The position numbers were made by a program, and so were the translations under genes. A stretch of 64,000 nt of DNA from assembly GCA_037975125.1 (NCBI GenBank), contig JAJQOW010000189.1, forward strand, positions 38,501 through 102,500. The letters are read 5' to 3'. The notes below the pieces were generated by a model that worked only from the letters and a program-made list of their open reading frames with translations, had not been told where the DNA came from and ran no database searches. The stretch is from Latrodectus hesperus. Its lineage: Eukaryota > Arthropoda > Arachnida > Araneae > Theridiidae. Positions within the stretch are counted from its first letter, which is position 1; every line of letters starts with the position of its first letter. Positions 51,946 to 63,298 of the stretch are shown here, one piece after another.

Positions 51946-52769
51946 CGCAAAAATTATTTTCTTTATTTTCTTATTTCTGAATGATTATAATCCCGATTCC
52001 TTTCTATTGTTTTTATCAGTTACTCTTTATATTTTATCAGTTATTTTTTTTATAGTGTTAATTTATTATAACATAAAATTTGGCACAGATGCTGTATAAT
52101 CCATAGTGCCAAATACTGATTTTGGTGATTTTTTGGCGAATTTTTTTATGTATCTGGTGACCTGGTTTATATTACGTCATAGATATAAAGACCATTAAGA
52201 ATAATGCAGAAATTTCTCTTTTGGCAAATCTAGTATTTACATCATCGCATTCGTCATAATACACCATCTTGGCAACATTTTTTTTATCGCCAAAAAATCT
52301 GTATATTACGGCATATGTGCCTATAATTTTGCTTATCGCACATTCTAAAATATCGGTAAACTCTTTCTATGAGATTAAGATAATTATTGTTTGCTTATTA
52401 CAATGTTTCCACAACAATTCTAGCGACCTCAACTGCTGAAAATAACTTATCTCTTAATTTTGAATCCGAGTTAGGGGAAGAGGTCTATTGTTGAGCTGGC
52501 TCCTCCTCCTCCCAACATCGGCGCGTATGACCGTACAGAACTTTAAACGCTCATAGTATGGCGGTCTTTGATCCATTCATTGCATAAAAAATTATTATTT
52601 CTGATGAAAAGATGTCTTCGGAATTATAATTGATTTTCCCAATTTTTTTTAGTCGTATAATTTTCCCGGATCAATATCTAAACTATTTATGAATGTGACT
52701 ATAATTTTAACCTATCGACAGTTTTCAACAGTGTTTTGAACAAGATATAGGCGCAGAAATACAGGTGAT
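51946..52769. other. AT-rich tract, no gene seen
   Basis: No clear feature. Confidence 0.5.
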
Positions 52770-52784
52770 AACAATACTATTGGC

Positions 52785-53057
52785 TTCCTGACTCCTGAGC
52801 TGTTGGTTCCGGGTTCGAATCCCGGTTCGGGTATAGATGTTTCTTTCCTTCTCTCTGTTTTCTCTGTCCTTTTTTCTGTGATGATGTATGAATGTGGCCC
52901 GCCCTATAAACGGGTTTGTGGTGGTATGGCGCGGGTAACGCTACTCGCCTCCGTGACTTGGTTCACAGGTGCCCGCTGGGTAACGACAAATGAGTAGCAG
53001 TCTCTGGCCTTGTTGTGGCATAGGGTTCAACCCTCTTGTGCCCGTCATTGAAAAAAA
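52785..53057 (+). mobile_element. tRNA-derived SINE, family D, 5'-truncated
   Basis: Begins at TTCCTGACTCCTGAGCTG, missing the A-box end of the head but retaining the B-box CGGGTTCGAATCCCGGTTCG and the full body. A perfect 15-bp target-site duplication AACAATACTATTGGC lies at 52770-52784 and 53058-53072, so truncation occurred during insertion. Confidence 0.94.
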
Positions 53058-53072
53058 AACAATACTATTGGC

Positions 53073-54951
53073 AAAATTACTTTTATTATTATTAGGATAA
53101 TCAACACTAATTTGTGTATTATTTGAAATTATCTATCCTAGTTCAAATATTATTTTTATAAATAGTCCTTCCATGTATTTCAGAACACTTAACTTCGAAG
53201 ATTAGGAGGTCTGCACATTAAAGTTATTTATCATTTGTGATAACCAAATCCAATTGAATTTTTTTCTTTGTTACTTTTTATTCATTTTTACTCTCACAAG
53301 GTCTTATTGAATCGAAATCTGCTACCAAAATTGGATTTCGAATCCCTACAAATATACCTATTTTACTTTGTTAATTCCATTTGAAGACCAACTTAAGTTT
53401 TGATCAATTATAAATATATTGACATGAATAATTATAAATTCTTTTAACTATTCAGATCTATATATTTGACATGACTATGTAAATGAAGAAATTTATCCCA
53501 CTTTGTTTAAGGTTGAAACAAATCTATTTCACTCAAAGCATTTAAAGATTATTATCCGATAAAGGGCCATTATTGTAGTTTTAGACCCATTACCGCATTT
53601 TGCTGATTGACCTATTCAATAGCTTTTAAATATTGTTTAAATATTGCTTCTCCAATATTAGAAAATATCTTATAAATGACTTTAACTTACACTTTTTACT
53701 GCCACGCTTATATCGACAAATGTGCCTGAACTTATGACGTTGAAATACTATCCTTTGTGATTTCTTTGAAATAAAACTTACTGGAAACGCTAAATGTCAG
53801 TCATGTGATCTATCTGACGTCATTTTTACGGGAAAGTAAGATGACGTAGCCTTTCTTTCAAAAAATCGTTTTCATCCAAGTTGGATACTTCCGTGTATAA
53901 AAACTTTTTTCACCTTGGGATGCGTAACATCACTTTTATATTAGATTTGTATTGATTCATGACAGTAGCGCCCCCTGTTATTATCTTCTCTCTCCAAACA
54001 GACGATTTCAAGGAAACGTCATAATTTTCTTTTTCCGCCTCTACTTAGGCAATTGAAACTGAATGTTATAGTTTTTTTCAAACATTCTATCTTAAAATCA
54101 CACTTTTGATCGATAAAACCACCACTGATTGCATGATCTGCAAGCATATTTTATTTATGGCGAATAATGAGAAAGGAAATGTACAGAAAGTTCACGTGAT
54201 AGAAGAGGTTTTAGTATTTTGTTACTGCATAAATTTTTGTTTGTAATAAGTATTAATGGGTATTATTATTTTTATACTGTAATAATTAAACTGTTGCATT
54301 ATTTTGCTAGTAATATCTTCTGGATTTTATTATAATTTCGAATGCATCTCAATTTTTTAAAAAAATGCATTATTTTAATTTTAATAACAAGTTTTATTAT
54401 TCTATAAATATTTGACCTTTTTAAATTTTTTTAAAATAGAAACTGTAATTTTACATCTAAATACATTACATTAAATTTACATTAAAATTACATTTACATT
54501 TAAAACATTACATTTAGAACATTACATTTAAAATCCTGTTAAAACTCATTTGGCATGTTTAAAAAAAGTTGCAGTAAAGCTTTTATTCTTCTTACAATCA
54601 GAGATTTGTTTATGACGTCATCGGATCCTCGCGGATGAAATTGTCTGTTCCAGAAGGAAATTGAAAATAAACATGAGTTACGATTCATCTTGTGAAATGA
54701 AAACAGTAACCCTTGATGAATTAGTATTATGTGTTTTCATACTGAAGTGAAGAGAAAAAGAAATTAGAATCGGACATGAATAGAAACTATTAGTAAAAAA
54801 CATTTCTATTTATGCATTCAATTTTCGCGGGTCTCCAAAGGTCTGCAGAAACGTAGAGGCAATAATAATAGGCAAATAAACAACCGCCACGTTTTCCATC
54901 CTCAGTTATCGTCTTCTTGTCAAAGAATTCTAATTTCAAGGAACTGATTTC
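53073..54951. other. AT-rich tract, no gene seen
   Basis: No SINE head, transposase or exon recognised. A run of tandem-like TTACATTTAAAA/AATTACATTTAC motifs occurs at about 54465-54535. Confidence 0.5.
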
Positions 54952-54959
54952 AATTTAGA

Positions 54960-55236
54960 AGCCCGGTGGCTGAGTGGCAGCGTTTCATGCTCCCATGACA
55001 CAGGTCCGAAGTTCGATCCTCGGGCTTGGCAAGGTTGACTCAGCCTTTTATCCTTTCAGTGGGTCGGTTAACTGAGTACCAAGCATGCTTGGGAACTAAA
55101 CACTGATGGTCTTACGTTAGGCTGACCACCTAACTGGGACATATACTTCGCACCCCAGGGCCTTCGGGCATGAAAACAATTATGGGCACTGTAGGCCTTG
55201 GCCCACATGGGCTGTCGTGCAATGGCGTTTTAGTTT
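54960..55236 (+). mobile_element. tRNA-derived SINE, family E, full length
   Basis: Head AGCCCGGTGGCTGAGTGGCA, B-box GAAGTTCGATCCTCGGGCTT, body CCAAGCATGCTTGGGAACTA, GGCTGACCACCTAACTGGGA and GGCACTGTAGGCCTTGGCCC, and terminal GGGCTGTCGTGCAATGG. A short 8-bp AATTTAGA match flanks it (54952 and 55237). Confidence 0.9.
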
Positions 55237-55370
55237 AATTTAGATTACAATTTAGCAATACTAAATTGTATGAAGAAATAAGTTATAAAAAATGTTAACA
55301 ATGTTAATTAAGTCAGATAGAAGATGATAAAGTTCCAATGCAAAATACAATTCGATGTAAACATGTGTAG

Positions 55371-55374
<4 letters not shown>

Positions 55375-55452
<78 letters not shown>

Positions 55453-55467
55453 GTGTGTGTGTGTGTA
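55375..55467. repeat. (TA)n followed by (TG)n
   Basis: 76 bp of TA then CTGTGTGTGTGTGTGTA, another two-unit compound microsatellite. Confidence 0.97.
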
Positions 55468-56274
55468 TTATGATATAACTTCAATAACATATAACTGTAA
55501 ATATATGAATACAAGAATATTACTAGTTAATATAAGTGCAATGGAAAGTTGAGAAGTAAAATGAAAACATATGTTCTTATGTTAAATTAACAAAGAACAC
55601 AATGCGAAAAATATTTCAAAGGATTTCTGTGAGGATCCAAAGAGCAAAATAATATACAAGGCATGCGCACGTACATGCATAGACACGTATGTTTGTTTAT
55701 ACATGTATATATAAATAATTTGTAATTAAAACTTATTCTTTGAAAAATAAATGCAATAATACTTACGATAACATAAATTAAAGTTTTAAGGATACCATTT
55801 TTGTTCTGAATGCTCCATTAATGGTTTCACATTTACCATTAGTTAATAGTTGATATTAATTAGCTTGATATATATTAAAGATTTCCTAAAATTTAAAACT
55901 TACTAGTTATTTGAAGACATCCAACATGTACTAACTCCCGTGAGAATTTTTTTTTATAGACAATGAACTGAATTCACATGTAGCAAAGGAGAAAATCCAG
56001 AAATTTTCAGAGTACCTTCCAGAGAATCATTCAGATAGAAATTATTGGAACACAAAATCATTTTCCCTTTAATCAATATAATCTAACACTAAATCTGAAA
56101 ACTCTTATCTGAAAACCAAGTTATTATTAGTCGGCCATGCTGAGTTCAATTATTGGTAAAAATCGTGATCTTTGTAATTGATTTCCCCGTGGTTTTAAAC
56201 TAATACTTTTTATTAGTTAATTTACAATTTGACATCCCGTAGTGGACAACCTAACAATGATCGGCATTTTAATA
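55468..56274. other. AT-rich tract, no gene seen
   Basis: A small patch at 55975-56020 (AGCAAAGGAGAAAATCCAGA) resembles the J family body. Otherwise featureless. Confidence 0.4.
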
Positions 56275-56540
56275 CTCTCTCTTATGGAGGGGATCTGAAT
56301 CTCTAAGGAAAAACCCAGAAACCTCGCAAGCATCCCCTCTAGGAACTAGCAGTGGTCTACTGATAAATTCGCACTCTTGAAGTTATGAAGTTTTAAATTC
56401 AATTCCCGTCTCTTTCGGACATCGAAAGAGGAATGTTATTCTTCTATTTTCTTCTCGTCCATTGGTGTGGATGTTTGGGGGTTTTCCGGGATTCTTCCCT
56501 TCCTACATGTGTATACGGAAAGTTATCTGTGAGAGCCTCC
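56275..56540 (+). mobile_element. SINE, family K
   Basis: TAGGAACTAGCAGTGGTCTA (A-box region), TTAAATTCAATTCCCGTCTC (B-box-like), GACATCGAAAGAGGAATGTT, then TGTTTGGGGGTTTTCCGGGA. It aligns with 58285-58455. Confidence 0.65.
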
Positions 56541-56837
56541 CGGACGGCAGTTAAAGCTATGAATATTGAGCACAATGTCTTTCAATAGAACTAAACCGAA
56601 TTGTTTACTATGCGATGTGAAATGACACCTAAGTTTGAAATGATGCATGCATAAAACTGAATCGTAATATCCACTTTCCATTATTTAACGAGGAATCCCC
56701 CCTCCGAAGATTTCCATTCTACTTATAAGGTATTGGAGACATGATCGAATTATGATTCTTTAACTTATATAATTAATAGTTTCATGCAAGAAATATAAAT
56801 TCCTCTACATCTCTAATGCATATTAAACGATTACATA

Positions 56838-57226
56838 GGTCAGTGGTAGTCTCGTGGTTAAGGCATCGGCCTTTTGTACGGAAGGGCGCTGTTAGATTCT
56901 CAATGCCGCCAAAGATCCACCGTGAGTACATACGATATACGTGCTCGTTAAATTCGCTGTGGAATTAAAAACCTTGTGGTCGGTCTTTGAGCAGTTACCA
57001 TGGATGTAATTGTCTGGAGAAAATTCCCCTCCAGATTAATGTCAAAATTGAGAGAGTGGATCTTCTGGTGGTGCCATCTATCGGAGGAATCTTTAGAGCA
57101 AAGACGTACTTTCATCTACGTGATGCTCTGGTTAAAAGAAAGACACAACTTTCTGATTGAAATTCGCACAGCCGTCGGCTAAAGAGCTTGCCTTGTCCAA
57201 GTGCCATAAATAACGACAACAACAAA
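56838..57226 (+). mobile_element. tRNA-derived SINE, family C, full length
   Basis: Head GGTCAGTGGTAGTCTCGTGG with TTAAGGCATCGGCC, degenerate B-box TTAGATTCTCAATGCCGCC, then AAAGATCCACCGTGAGTACA, TGGTGGTGCCATCTATCGGA, CCTTGTCCAAGTGCCATAAA and a CAACAACAAA tail. A 7-bp ATTACAT flanks it on both sides. Confidence 0.88.
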
Positions 57227-57261
57227 TTATTACATTTCCCCACTAGATATTTCTCATATTG

Positions 57262-57480
57262 CCAGTCAATGATTGATTGGTTAGCATTCCTGATTCCTAA
57301 GCTGTTATTTCGGGGTTCGAATCCCGTTTCGGCATGGATGTTCATTTCTCTCCCTGTGTTTTCTTGTCATTTCTGGTGTGATGATGAATGAATGTGGCAC
57401 CCTATTAACGGGTTTGAGGTAGAATGTGGGTAATCCATGACTTGGTTCACAAGTAGCCACCGGGTATGTGTACTCGTTTC
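57262..57480 (+). mobile_element. tRNA-derived SINE, family D (old copy)
   Basis: GATTGGTTAGCATTCCTGATTCC, B-box GGGGTTCGAATCCCGTTTCG, CACCCTATTAACGGGTTTGA and TCCATGACTTGGTTCACAAG. Several internal deletions; 3' end lost. Confidence 0.85.
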
Positions 57481-58284
57481 CGAGAGTTTGCAGTGAAGTC
57501 ACACACTGTGCACTCTGCTAAAAAAATCTCTTTATTGTCTGATTTCTTCCTATGGATAGTACTTTCTCCGTCACAGTTCTGCACACACACACAAAATCTA
57601 AACTTATATAACCTTAAACATATTTTCTTTGCCTTAAAATGTAAATTACCGAAAAAAATAATGGTGTCTCTTTAAAATGAAATAAATCCCTCTCATTAAC
57701 TTTAGAAACTAATTCTATATTTTGTAGCGCAACCTTTTAGCTGTCTCTTGTCAAAATAATTGATTTCGTTGCAATTAATTTTATGTATATACATTTACAT
57801 TCTTCAGTATTTCAGTTCATTGCTATCAGTGTAGGTATGTAACAAATTATTTTTGAGAAATAATTAGCTTCATCCTATTTTACAAAAGCATTTGGTTTTC
57901 ATTGAAGTAAAACTTTCATAAAAATAAGTATTTTATTCGAAAAATAGATACAGTATATAAACTTTTCATGATAATAATTTTCTTTTCATGAGAATAAAAT
58001 TTTGCTTTTCATAATTATAAACTTTTCATGAGATATATATGTGAATTTTTCATCGAATAAATATCAACTATTTTAAACAAGAATGGATTATAAATATTAC
58101 TTGTGGATATTTTCCAAATTAATTAATTAATTAATTAGATAAAAAATTGACTGAACTAGATTGATATGAATGAACTGAATGAAATTCATGTGAATTAAGA
58201 AGTTTATGTAAGAAATTTTCGATTATTGTAAATGAGGCAGTTATATGGGTCTTAATGCTACATAATAAAAAACGCAGAAATCTT
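57481..58284. other. AT-rich tract, no gene seen
   Basis: Contains a short (AATT)n run at about 58117-58137 and repeated CTTTTCATGA motifs at 57961-58033. No genes. Confidence 0.5.
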
Positions 58285-58560
58285 TCAAGCACCTACTCTA
58301 TGGACTAGCTGTGATCTAGTCATAAAACCACACGTTTTGGATTATGAAGTCTTAAATTCAATTCCAGTCTCTTTTCAACACCGAGAGGGGAATGTTGAGC
58401 TTATATTTTATTCTCGTCTATTGATGTGAATGATTGAGTGTTTTCCATGCTCTTCAGAATCCAGTGTTCCAAGTTCGATTCCAGCCGCTGATATGTATAA
58501 CATTAAATAGATTTTGCGCGTGTGCTTTTCTTGCATGCACATTAATCGGAAAGAGTGCTT
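58285..58560 (+). mobile_element. Two adjoining decayed K-type SINEs
   Basis: 58285-58455 aligns with 56322-56490 (TTAAATTCAATTCCAGTCTC; CACCGAGAGGGGAATGTTGA). From about 58456 a second head-like segment (CCAAGTTCGATTCCAGCCGC) leads into CTTGCATGCACATTAATCGG, as at 43760. Confidence 0.6.
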
Positions 58561-58563
58561 GAG

Positions 58564-58735
58564 TTATCAGCTGTATGATTAGCCCTCTGGCGGCTTTCGG
58601 TTCAACAGTACTTGTGTTCGATTCCCTCATTTGGATTGAATGCTTCTTGCGTTTCCGAATTTATTTCTAAGTTATGGTATAGTTGGACCATCTATGCTTA
58701 AAGTTATCGTTCAGCGGTAAATAAATTTAACCTCG
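58564..58735 (+). mobile_element. tRNA-derived SINE, family G
   Basis: TATCAGCTGTATGATTAGCCC head, TTGTGTTCGATTCCCTCATT B-box, weak body ending AAAGTTATCGTTCAGCGGTAAA. Confidence 0.65.
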
Positions 58736-59724
58736 GGTTTGAGATTAAGAGTTTTTCGAGAACATTCCCTTGCGTCGAGTGAATACAGTACACCAGAATG
58801 AAAAATGTTCCGGAAAGAGGACTTGGCAGATATTCAAATGTCTTCCTCTAAGGCTGCTGTACTAGCCTTTGCGCAATGTTCAAAACAATGCATTTGTAAA
58901 TGTTGTATTTAAAACACGCTTTAAATAATATCTATTTATATTTACAGTCTTATTACATAGAGTGTAAATTTTTTGGATTTCTTCATTTAATTGATATATA
59001 TAGCTGAGAATATAATTTTTAGTGAAAACAAATAATAAAACGTTATATCTTAGGACTCATTAAATTATTATTAGTGTATTATAAATAAATTTCTACTTTT
59101 TAATTCCAGAAAAAAATGAATAAAAATCTTTATATTAAAAACATCAGGTTCTGCAGGCCTTAATATTCAGAGAATCGTACACCTTATCATGAAAATCGTA
59201 GATCTTGATATTCAGATAATCGTTCTGAAATATTTTAATGAGAAAAACATTTTATAAATTATTTAAAAGTTTCATGAACCAATTTAAGTAACACTTTAAT
59301 AATAATAAATAAAGTTATCTTAACAGACAGTGTTTGTATCATTATTCTTGTTATGGGTATCCTAAAGTTAAAGTTAAGCAGAAGCAAGAAACATTATTGT
59401 CAAACAAAATGTGCTCTCCACTATCACATGCATCGTCTTTCATGGAAGGGTTCCAAAAATAGGTTGTAAATATTAAATGCCTTTTTTTCTTTTTCTGCGA
59501 ACACAGGATGTAATTTAAGCCTCAGTGAATAAGCAATTTATTTTCGGCGAAATACCTAGTCAAAACTATTCTTTTTAATTGGGGAGATTCATGCGAAATT
59601 AATACTCTGTTCTTACAAATTAATGAGGTGTTTCCATAGAAAGTCGAGTGCAAGTCATTACTTCCGCTGCGCATCCTTACTTTTTTTGTTGGTCATGGGT
59701 GAATTAGGCATTGTGTGCCAATTA

Positions 59725-59728
<4 letters not shown>
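58736..59728. other. AT-rich tract, no gene seen
   Basis: No feature recognised. Confidence 0.5.

Positions 59729-59792
<64 letters not shown>
59729..59792. repeat. (TA)n array
   Basis: 64 bp of TA directly abutting the 3' end of a minus-strand family D SINE. Confidence 0.97.
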
Positions 59793-59795
<3 letters not shown>

Positions 59796-60075
59796 AATGG
59801 TGGGCACTGGGAGATTAATTATTCACCCAAAACAAGGCGGGAAACTGCTACTCATTTGTTGTTACCTGGTGGGCATCTGTGAACCAAGTCAAGGAGGTGA
59901 GTAGCATTACCCACGCCATACGACAACAACCCCGTTTATAGGGTGGTCCACATTCATACATCATCTCAAAAGAGTGGTAGCCAAGCGTTCATAGAGAGGT
60001 TGCTTTTTGATCATCTCAGAAGAAAGGACTGGGGAACAAAAAGAGAAAGTAGCATCCGAACCCGAGCCATTTCTT
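59793..60075 (-). mobile_element. tRNA-derived SINE, family D, rearranged
   Basis: Minus-strand body (CAATGGTGGGCACTGGGAG; ACTGCTACTCATTTGTTGTT; ACCCCGTTTATAGGGTGG). Relative to the neighbouring copy it has about 47 extra bases between two CATCTCARAAG motifs (59960 and 60013), and it lacks the tRNA head. Confidence 0.85.
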
Positions 60076-60080
60076 TTTTT

Positions 60081-60362
60081 ACAACGGTGGGCATTGCCTG
60101 ACTAACCCTTCGGACCGGAAACAGCTACTCATTTGTCCTTACCCAGTGCTCACTTATGAAACAAGTCACGGAGGCGAACAGCCCTACCCACGCCATACTG
60201 CCGCATACCCATTTATAGGGTGGGCCACATTCATACATCATCCAAGAAGAAAGGACAGAGAAACACAGCGAGAAAGTAATATCCACATGCCCGAACCGAG
60301 ATTCGAACGCGAAACCCACAGCTCAGGAGTCAGGAACGCTAATCACTCAGCCATCGGTCGAC
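60081..60362 (-). mobile_element. tRNA-derived SINE, family D, full length
   Basis: Tandem neighbour of the previous copy in the same orientation. B-box complement CCCGAACCGAGATTCGAACG, and head at the right end (CAGGAGTCAGGAACGCTAATC, CAGCCATCGGTCGAC). Confidence 0.9.
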
Positions 60363-60377
60363 AGGGTGTGTCAGTGT

Positions 60378-60604
60378 GGCTCCGAAAGTGATTCTTCGTA
60401 ATTTAAAATCAACAACCAAGTCCATCAGACTCTGCCTGCCAACTTCAGAGGCATCATTTCACATGAAGAACATTTCTCTAGCATATTTAATGTCCTCCAG
60501 CCACCATTTATAAACACGACGAATCTTCTATTGTGTCGGGATTTGAACTGCGTGCCCTCTGATTATCAGAACCATCTTCCTAACCAACCAGTCTACCTAC
60601 GCCA
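60378..60604 (-). mobile_element. tRNA-derived SINE, family F (decayed)
   Basis: AGAGGCATCATTTCACATGAAG, CACGACGAATCTTCTATTGT and the B-box complement GGGATTTGAACTGCGTGCCC. The head is at the right end (CCAACCAGTCTACCTACGCC). Confidence 0.75.
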
Positions 60605-61506
60605 CTTAAACAATATATTTAAAGCGTATTTGAAATCAAAAATTCAAGATTGCATTCAAGTAAAATATAAAACTAGTAATGAAAATATTTTTTTTAAAAA
60701 TCATAATATACATATTTATTTTATGCATAATAGAATGTAAAAATATTAAAATATGTGTGTAGATTTACATGTTTATGCAAAATTATCGTGTCGTATAAGT
60801 GTTTGTACTGAATTTTGCTTATTTAATTAACGCTGATATTTTTTTAAATTTATAACTTCGGTTTATTTATGAATGAATTAATAATATTATAAATTAGCTT
60901 TTATTTCTGTTTTGTATTCTTACACTAATAAAAATACATCATGAATAAAATATAGTTCGCATGGAACAATGTCATTATTTATCCATGGATTATAATCAAA
61001 TATAATCCACTAACATAAAATGATTAGATGTAATTTTGGAAAACATATATAGCTGTAGCTTTGGAAAATACTTGGTTTAATTATTATGTCAAAATAGCGT
61101 AAATTCTCCTTTTGATTAATTCAGTGTACTTACCCCTAAATTCTCTTAGCCTTTTATGCAGCGTATTAATGAACGTTAAGAATGTCTTTCACGCTAGCTG
61201 ATTGGCTGAATGAGAGAATGCAGCTCAGTGGGTAATGACCGACATTAAACGCCTTCGAAGTAATTAAAGGGGAGCAAAGACTTTTCCTTTTGCTTCGTGA
61301 AAGTAGAGCTTGTTTATTCACCACAATGAGATTAAAAGAATTAGTTTATTTTATTTTTTGTTTCAAGATTTCTTGAAAAAAATGGGGAAAAACGAATTCT
61401 GTTCAAATTAAAATTTTTTTGTCTACTTAAATAGATTTTGAATAAAATGAATAATTTCACAATGGATTTAGGAAATACCAATTTGCTGGTGCCCCTTCAA
61501 CCCTCT
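60605..61506. other. AT-rich tract, no gene seen
   Basis: No feature recognised. Confidence 0.5.
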
Positions 61507-61578
61507 GACGACCGGAAGAAAGGGGATTGTCGACCGGAAGAAAGGGGAAGAAAGGGGACGACCGGAAGAAAGAGGATT
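61507..61578 (+). repeat. Purine-rich minisatellite
   Basis: Three copies of CGACCGGAAGAAAGGGGA-like units with a partial GAAGAAAGGGG inserted between the second and third. Confidence 0.9.
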
Positions 61579-61646
61579 CTGTACCTGCCCATCCCAAAAC
61601 TCCTCATGTTGTGAGAGCACATTAAATGTCCTACTTTTGAGTGACT

Positions 61647-61957
61647 GCCGACCGATTGGCTGAGTGGTTAGCGTTCCTGACTCCTGAGCTGTTGGTCCCG
61701 GGTTCGAATCCTGGTTCGGGCATGGATGTTTCTTTCCTTCTCTGTTCTCTCTGTGTGTCTCTGTCCTTTCTTCTTTGATGTTGTATGAATGTGGCCCACC
61801 CTATAAACGGGTTTGTGGTGGTATGGCGCGGGCAACGCTACTCGCCTCCGTGACTTGGTTCACAGGTACCCGCTGGGTAACGACAAATGAGAAGTAGTTT
61901 CCGGCCTTGTTGTGGCATAGGGTTCAGTGACCCTTGTGTGCCCGCCATTGGAAAAAT
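61647..61957 (+). mobile_element. tRNA-derived SINE, family D, full length reference copy
   Basis: 311 bp. Head GCCGACCGATTGGCTGAGTGG (intact A-box), B-box CGGGTTCGAATCCTGGTTCG, body CACCCTATAAACGGGTTTGT, TACTCGCCTCCGTGACTTGG and CTTGTTGTGGCATAGGGTTC, and 3' end TGTGCCCGCCATTGGAAAAA. A perfect 13-bp target-site duplication CTTTTGAGTGACT lies at 61634-61646 and 61958-61970. This is the clearest family D insertion in the window. Confidence 0.96.
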
Positions 61958-62093
61958 CTTTTGAGTGACTATTGTCTGTCATTTTATCCTTTGCAAGATC
62001 TTATCCTATCGCTAATGTGGAATTCAAGCTTTAAATGAAGACACCCGTTAGGTAGACCTCGTTATTTGACAACATTTTATAAATACCAGTTTG

Positions 62094-62278
62094 GTTTAGT
62101 TTGTTTATCGCTCACTGGAGTAATTTATTGGATACGAAGGCTAATTAGAACGGAACCTAAAGTTTAAAATAAATTCCGAACCACTTCAAATATCCACCCC
62201 CGAGATGAGAATGGAACCCATAAACTCCTAAACTGAAAGCGATGGCGTTAATCATTGAGTTACAAGGTCGGCCTTTCA
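62094..62278 (-). mobile_element. tRNA-derived SINE, family G
   Basis: Minus-strand copy. GGTTTAGTTTGTTTATCGCTC at the 3' end, CCGAACCACTTCAAATATCC, B-box complement GAGAATGGAACCCATAAACT, and head GCGATGGCGTTAATCATTGAG at the right. Confidence 0.8.
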
Positions 62279-62938
62279 TTTGCAAGGTGATTGACTGTAG
62301 CGTTTAGTGGACTTCGTTGACTCAAGTGTGGATGGCTTTTGAGGAGTAGAATCTAGCTTATACTCACAATAGTCCCGGCCAAATAAGTATTCATGTGCAA
62401 AACATAAAAGTAAAATGACAAATTGACACATATTTTAATTTTAGTAATGCTTGCAATGTCTCCTACATAACTCCAAACCACCCATTCGCTTCGAGAGCAG
62501 ATTTCTTTTATATTATCACCTTTTTTGATGTAGGCTGGTTTCTACAGGAAATAATCACTTGAAATGATGTTTTCCTAAATCATCGTTTATACATTTTCAA
62601 TGGAATTTCTATCAGGGTTGTATGTTGTTTAATATTTTTGTCGTATCTTCATTCTCTAAAATTTGCTTAACAATAAGAGTCCATCTCTTTTGCTGTTAAG
62701 CAGATTATAAGCATTGGAAGGTAACGTCTCGCGTCGCATTATCGTTCATTAAAATTCAATTTGCCTGAAATAGTATAATAAAACTGACAAGTGTGAAGAG
62801 CGTAAGTTGTTGATTGTTGAATTTTCATTGGGGGTGCTAAATTAAAAATTTTTATTTTCTACTCGTTTGGTCATGTTACTTCCTCTCCATACACCCACAC
62901 ATACATCCCAGAACCATAATAAGATCTTTTCGTGATTC
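62279..62938. other. AT-rich tract, no gene seen
   Basis: No feature recognised. Confidence 0.5.
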
Positions 62939-62950
62939 AACCCTACTATC

Positions 62951-63286
62951 ACTGGGCACTATTATTTCAGAAAACGCTTCCATAAAATGGGACTGTTTCA
63001 GCAAGACCCTATCTGCAGGAAATGTCACACGCAAGAGGAAACGGCCAAGCATATCATTTACGAATGCGAGACTCTTGCCCTCCCTAGATGAACTTCTTTA
63101 GGCCATCATCCATACTAGAGAGTTACACCTAGACTCCATTAAAGGGTTATCGGACTTTATTAAAAAAGTGGGTGACCCGAGCAACTGGAACTAGGAAGCA
63201 TTGGGTTTGGAGTTAATAGTACAAAATGCTAATAAAAGCAGAGGTGCCCATTGACATACAAACCCATTTCTAAGAAGAAGAAGAAG
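62951..63286 (+). mobile_element. 5'-truncated LINE with (AAG)n tail
   Basis: Encodes a LINE C-terminus from the first base: TGHYYFRKRFHKMGLFQQ, then DPICRKCHTQEETAKHIIYE, a C-x2-C-x8-H-x4-C knuckle of R1/jockey-type elements, and CETLALPR-stop. A 3' UTR and an AAGAAGAAGAAG tail follow. A perfect 12-bp target-site duplication AACCCTACTATC lies at 62939-62950 and 63287-63298. The tail and knuckle differ from the CAA-tailed LINEs, so it is a separate lineage. Confidence 0.9.
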
Positions 63287-63298
63287 AACCCTACTATC

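Noticed and set aside
61647..61720. Possible functional tRNA gene
   Set aside because: A tRNA-like head repeated at seven places with the same downstream body and target-site duplications is a SINE.
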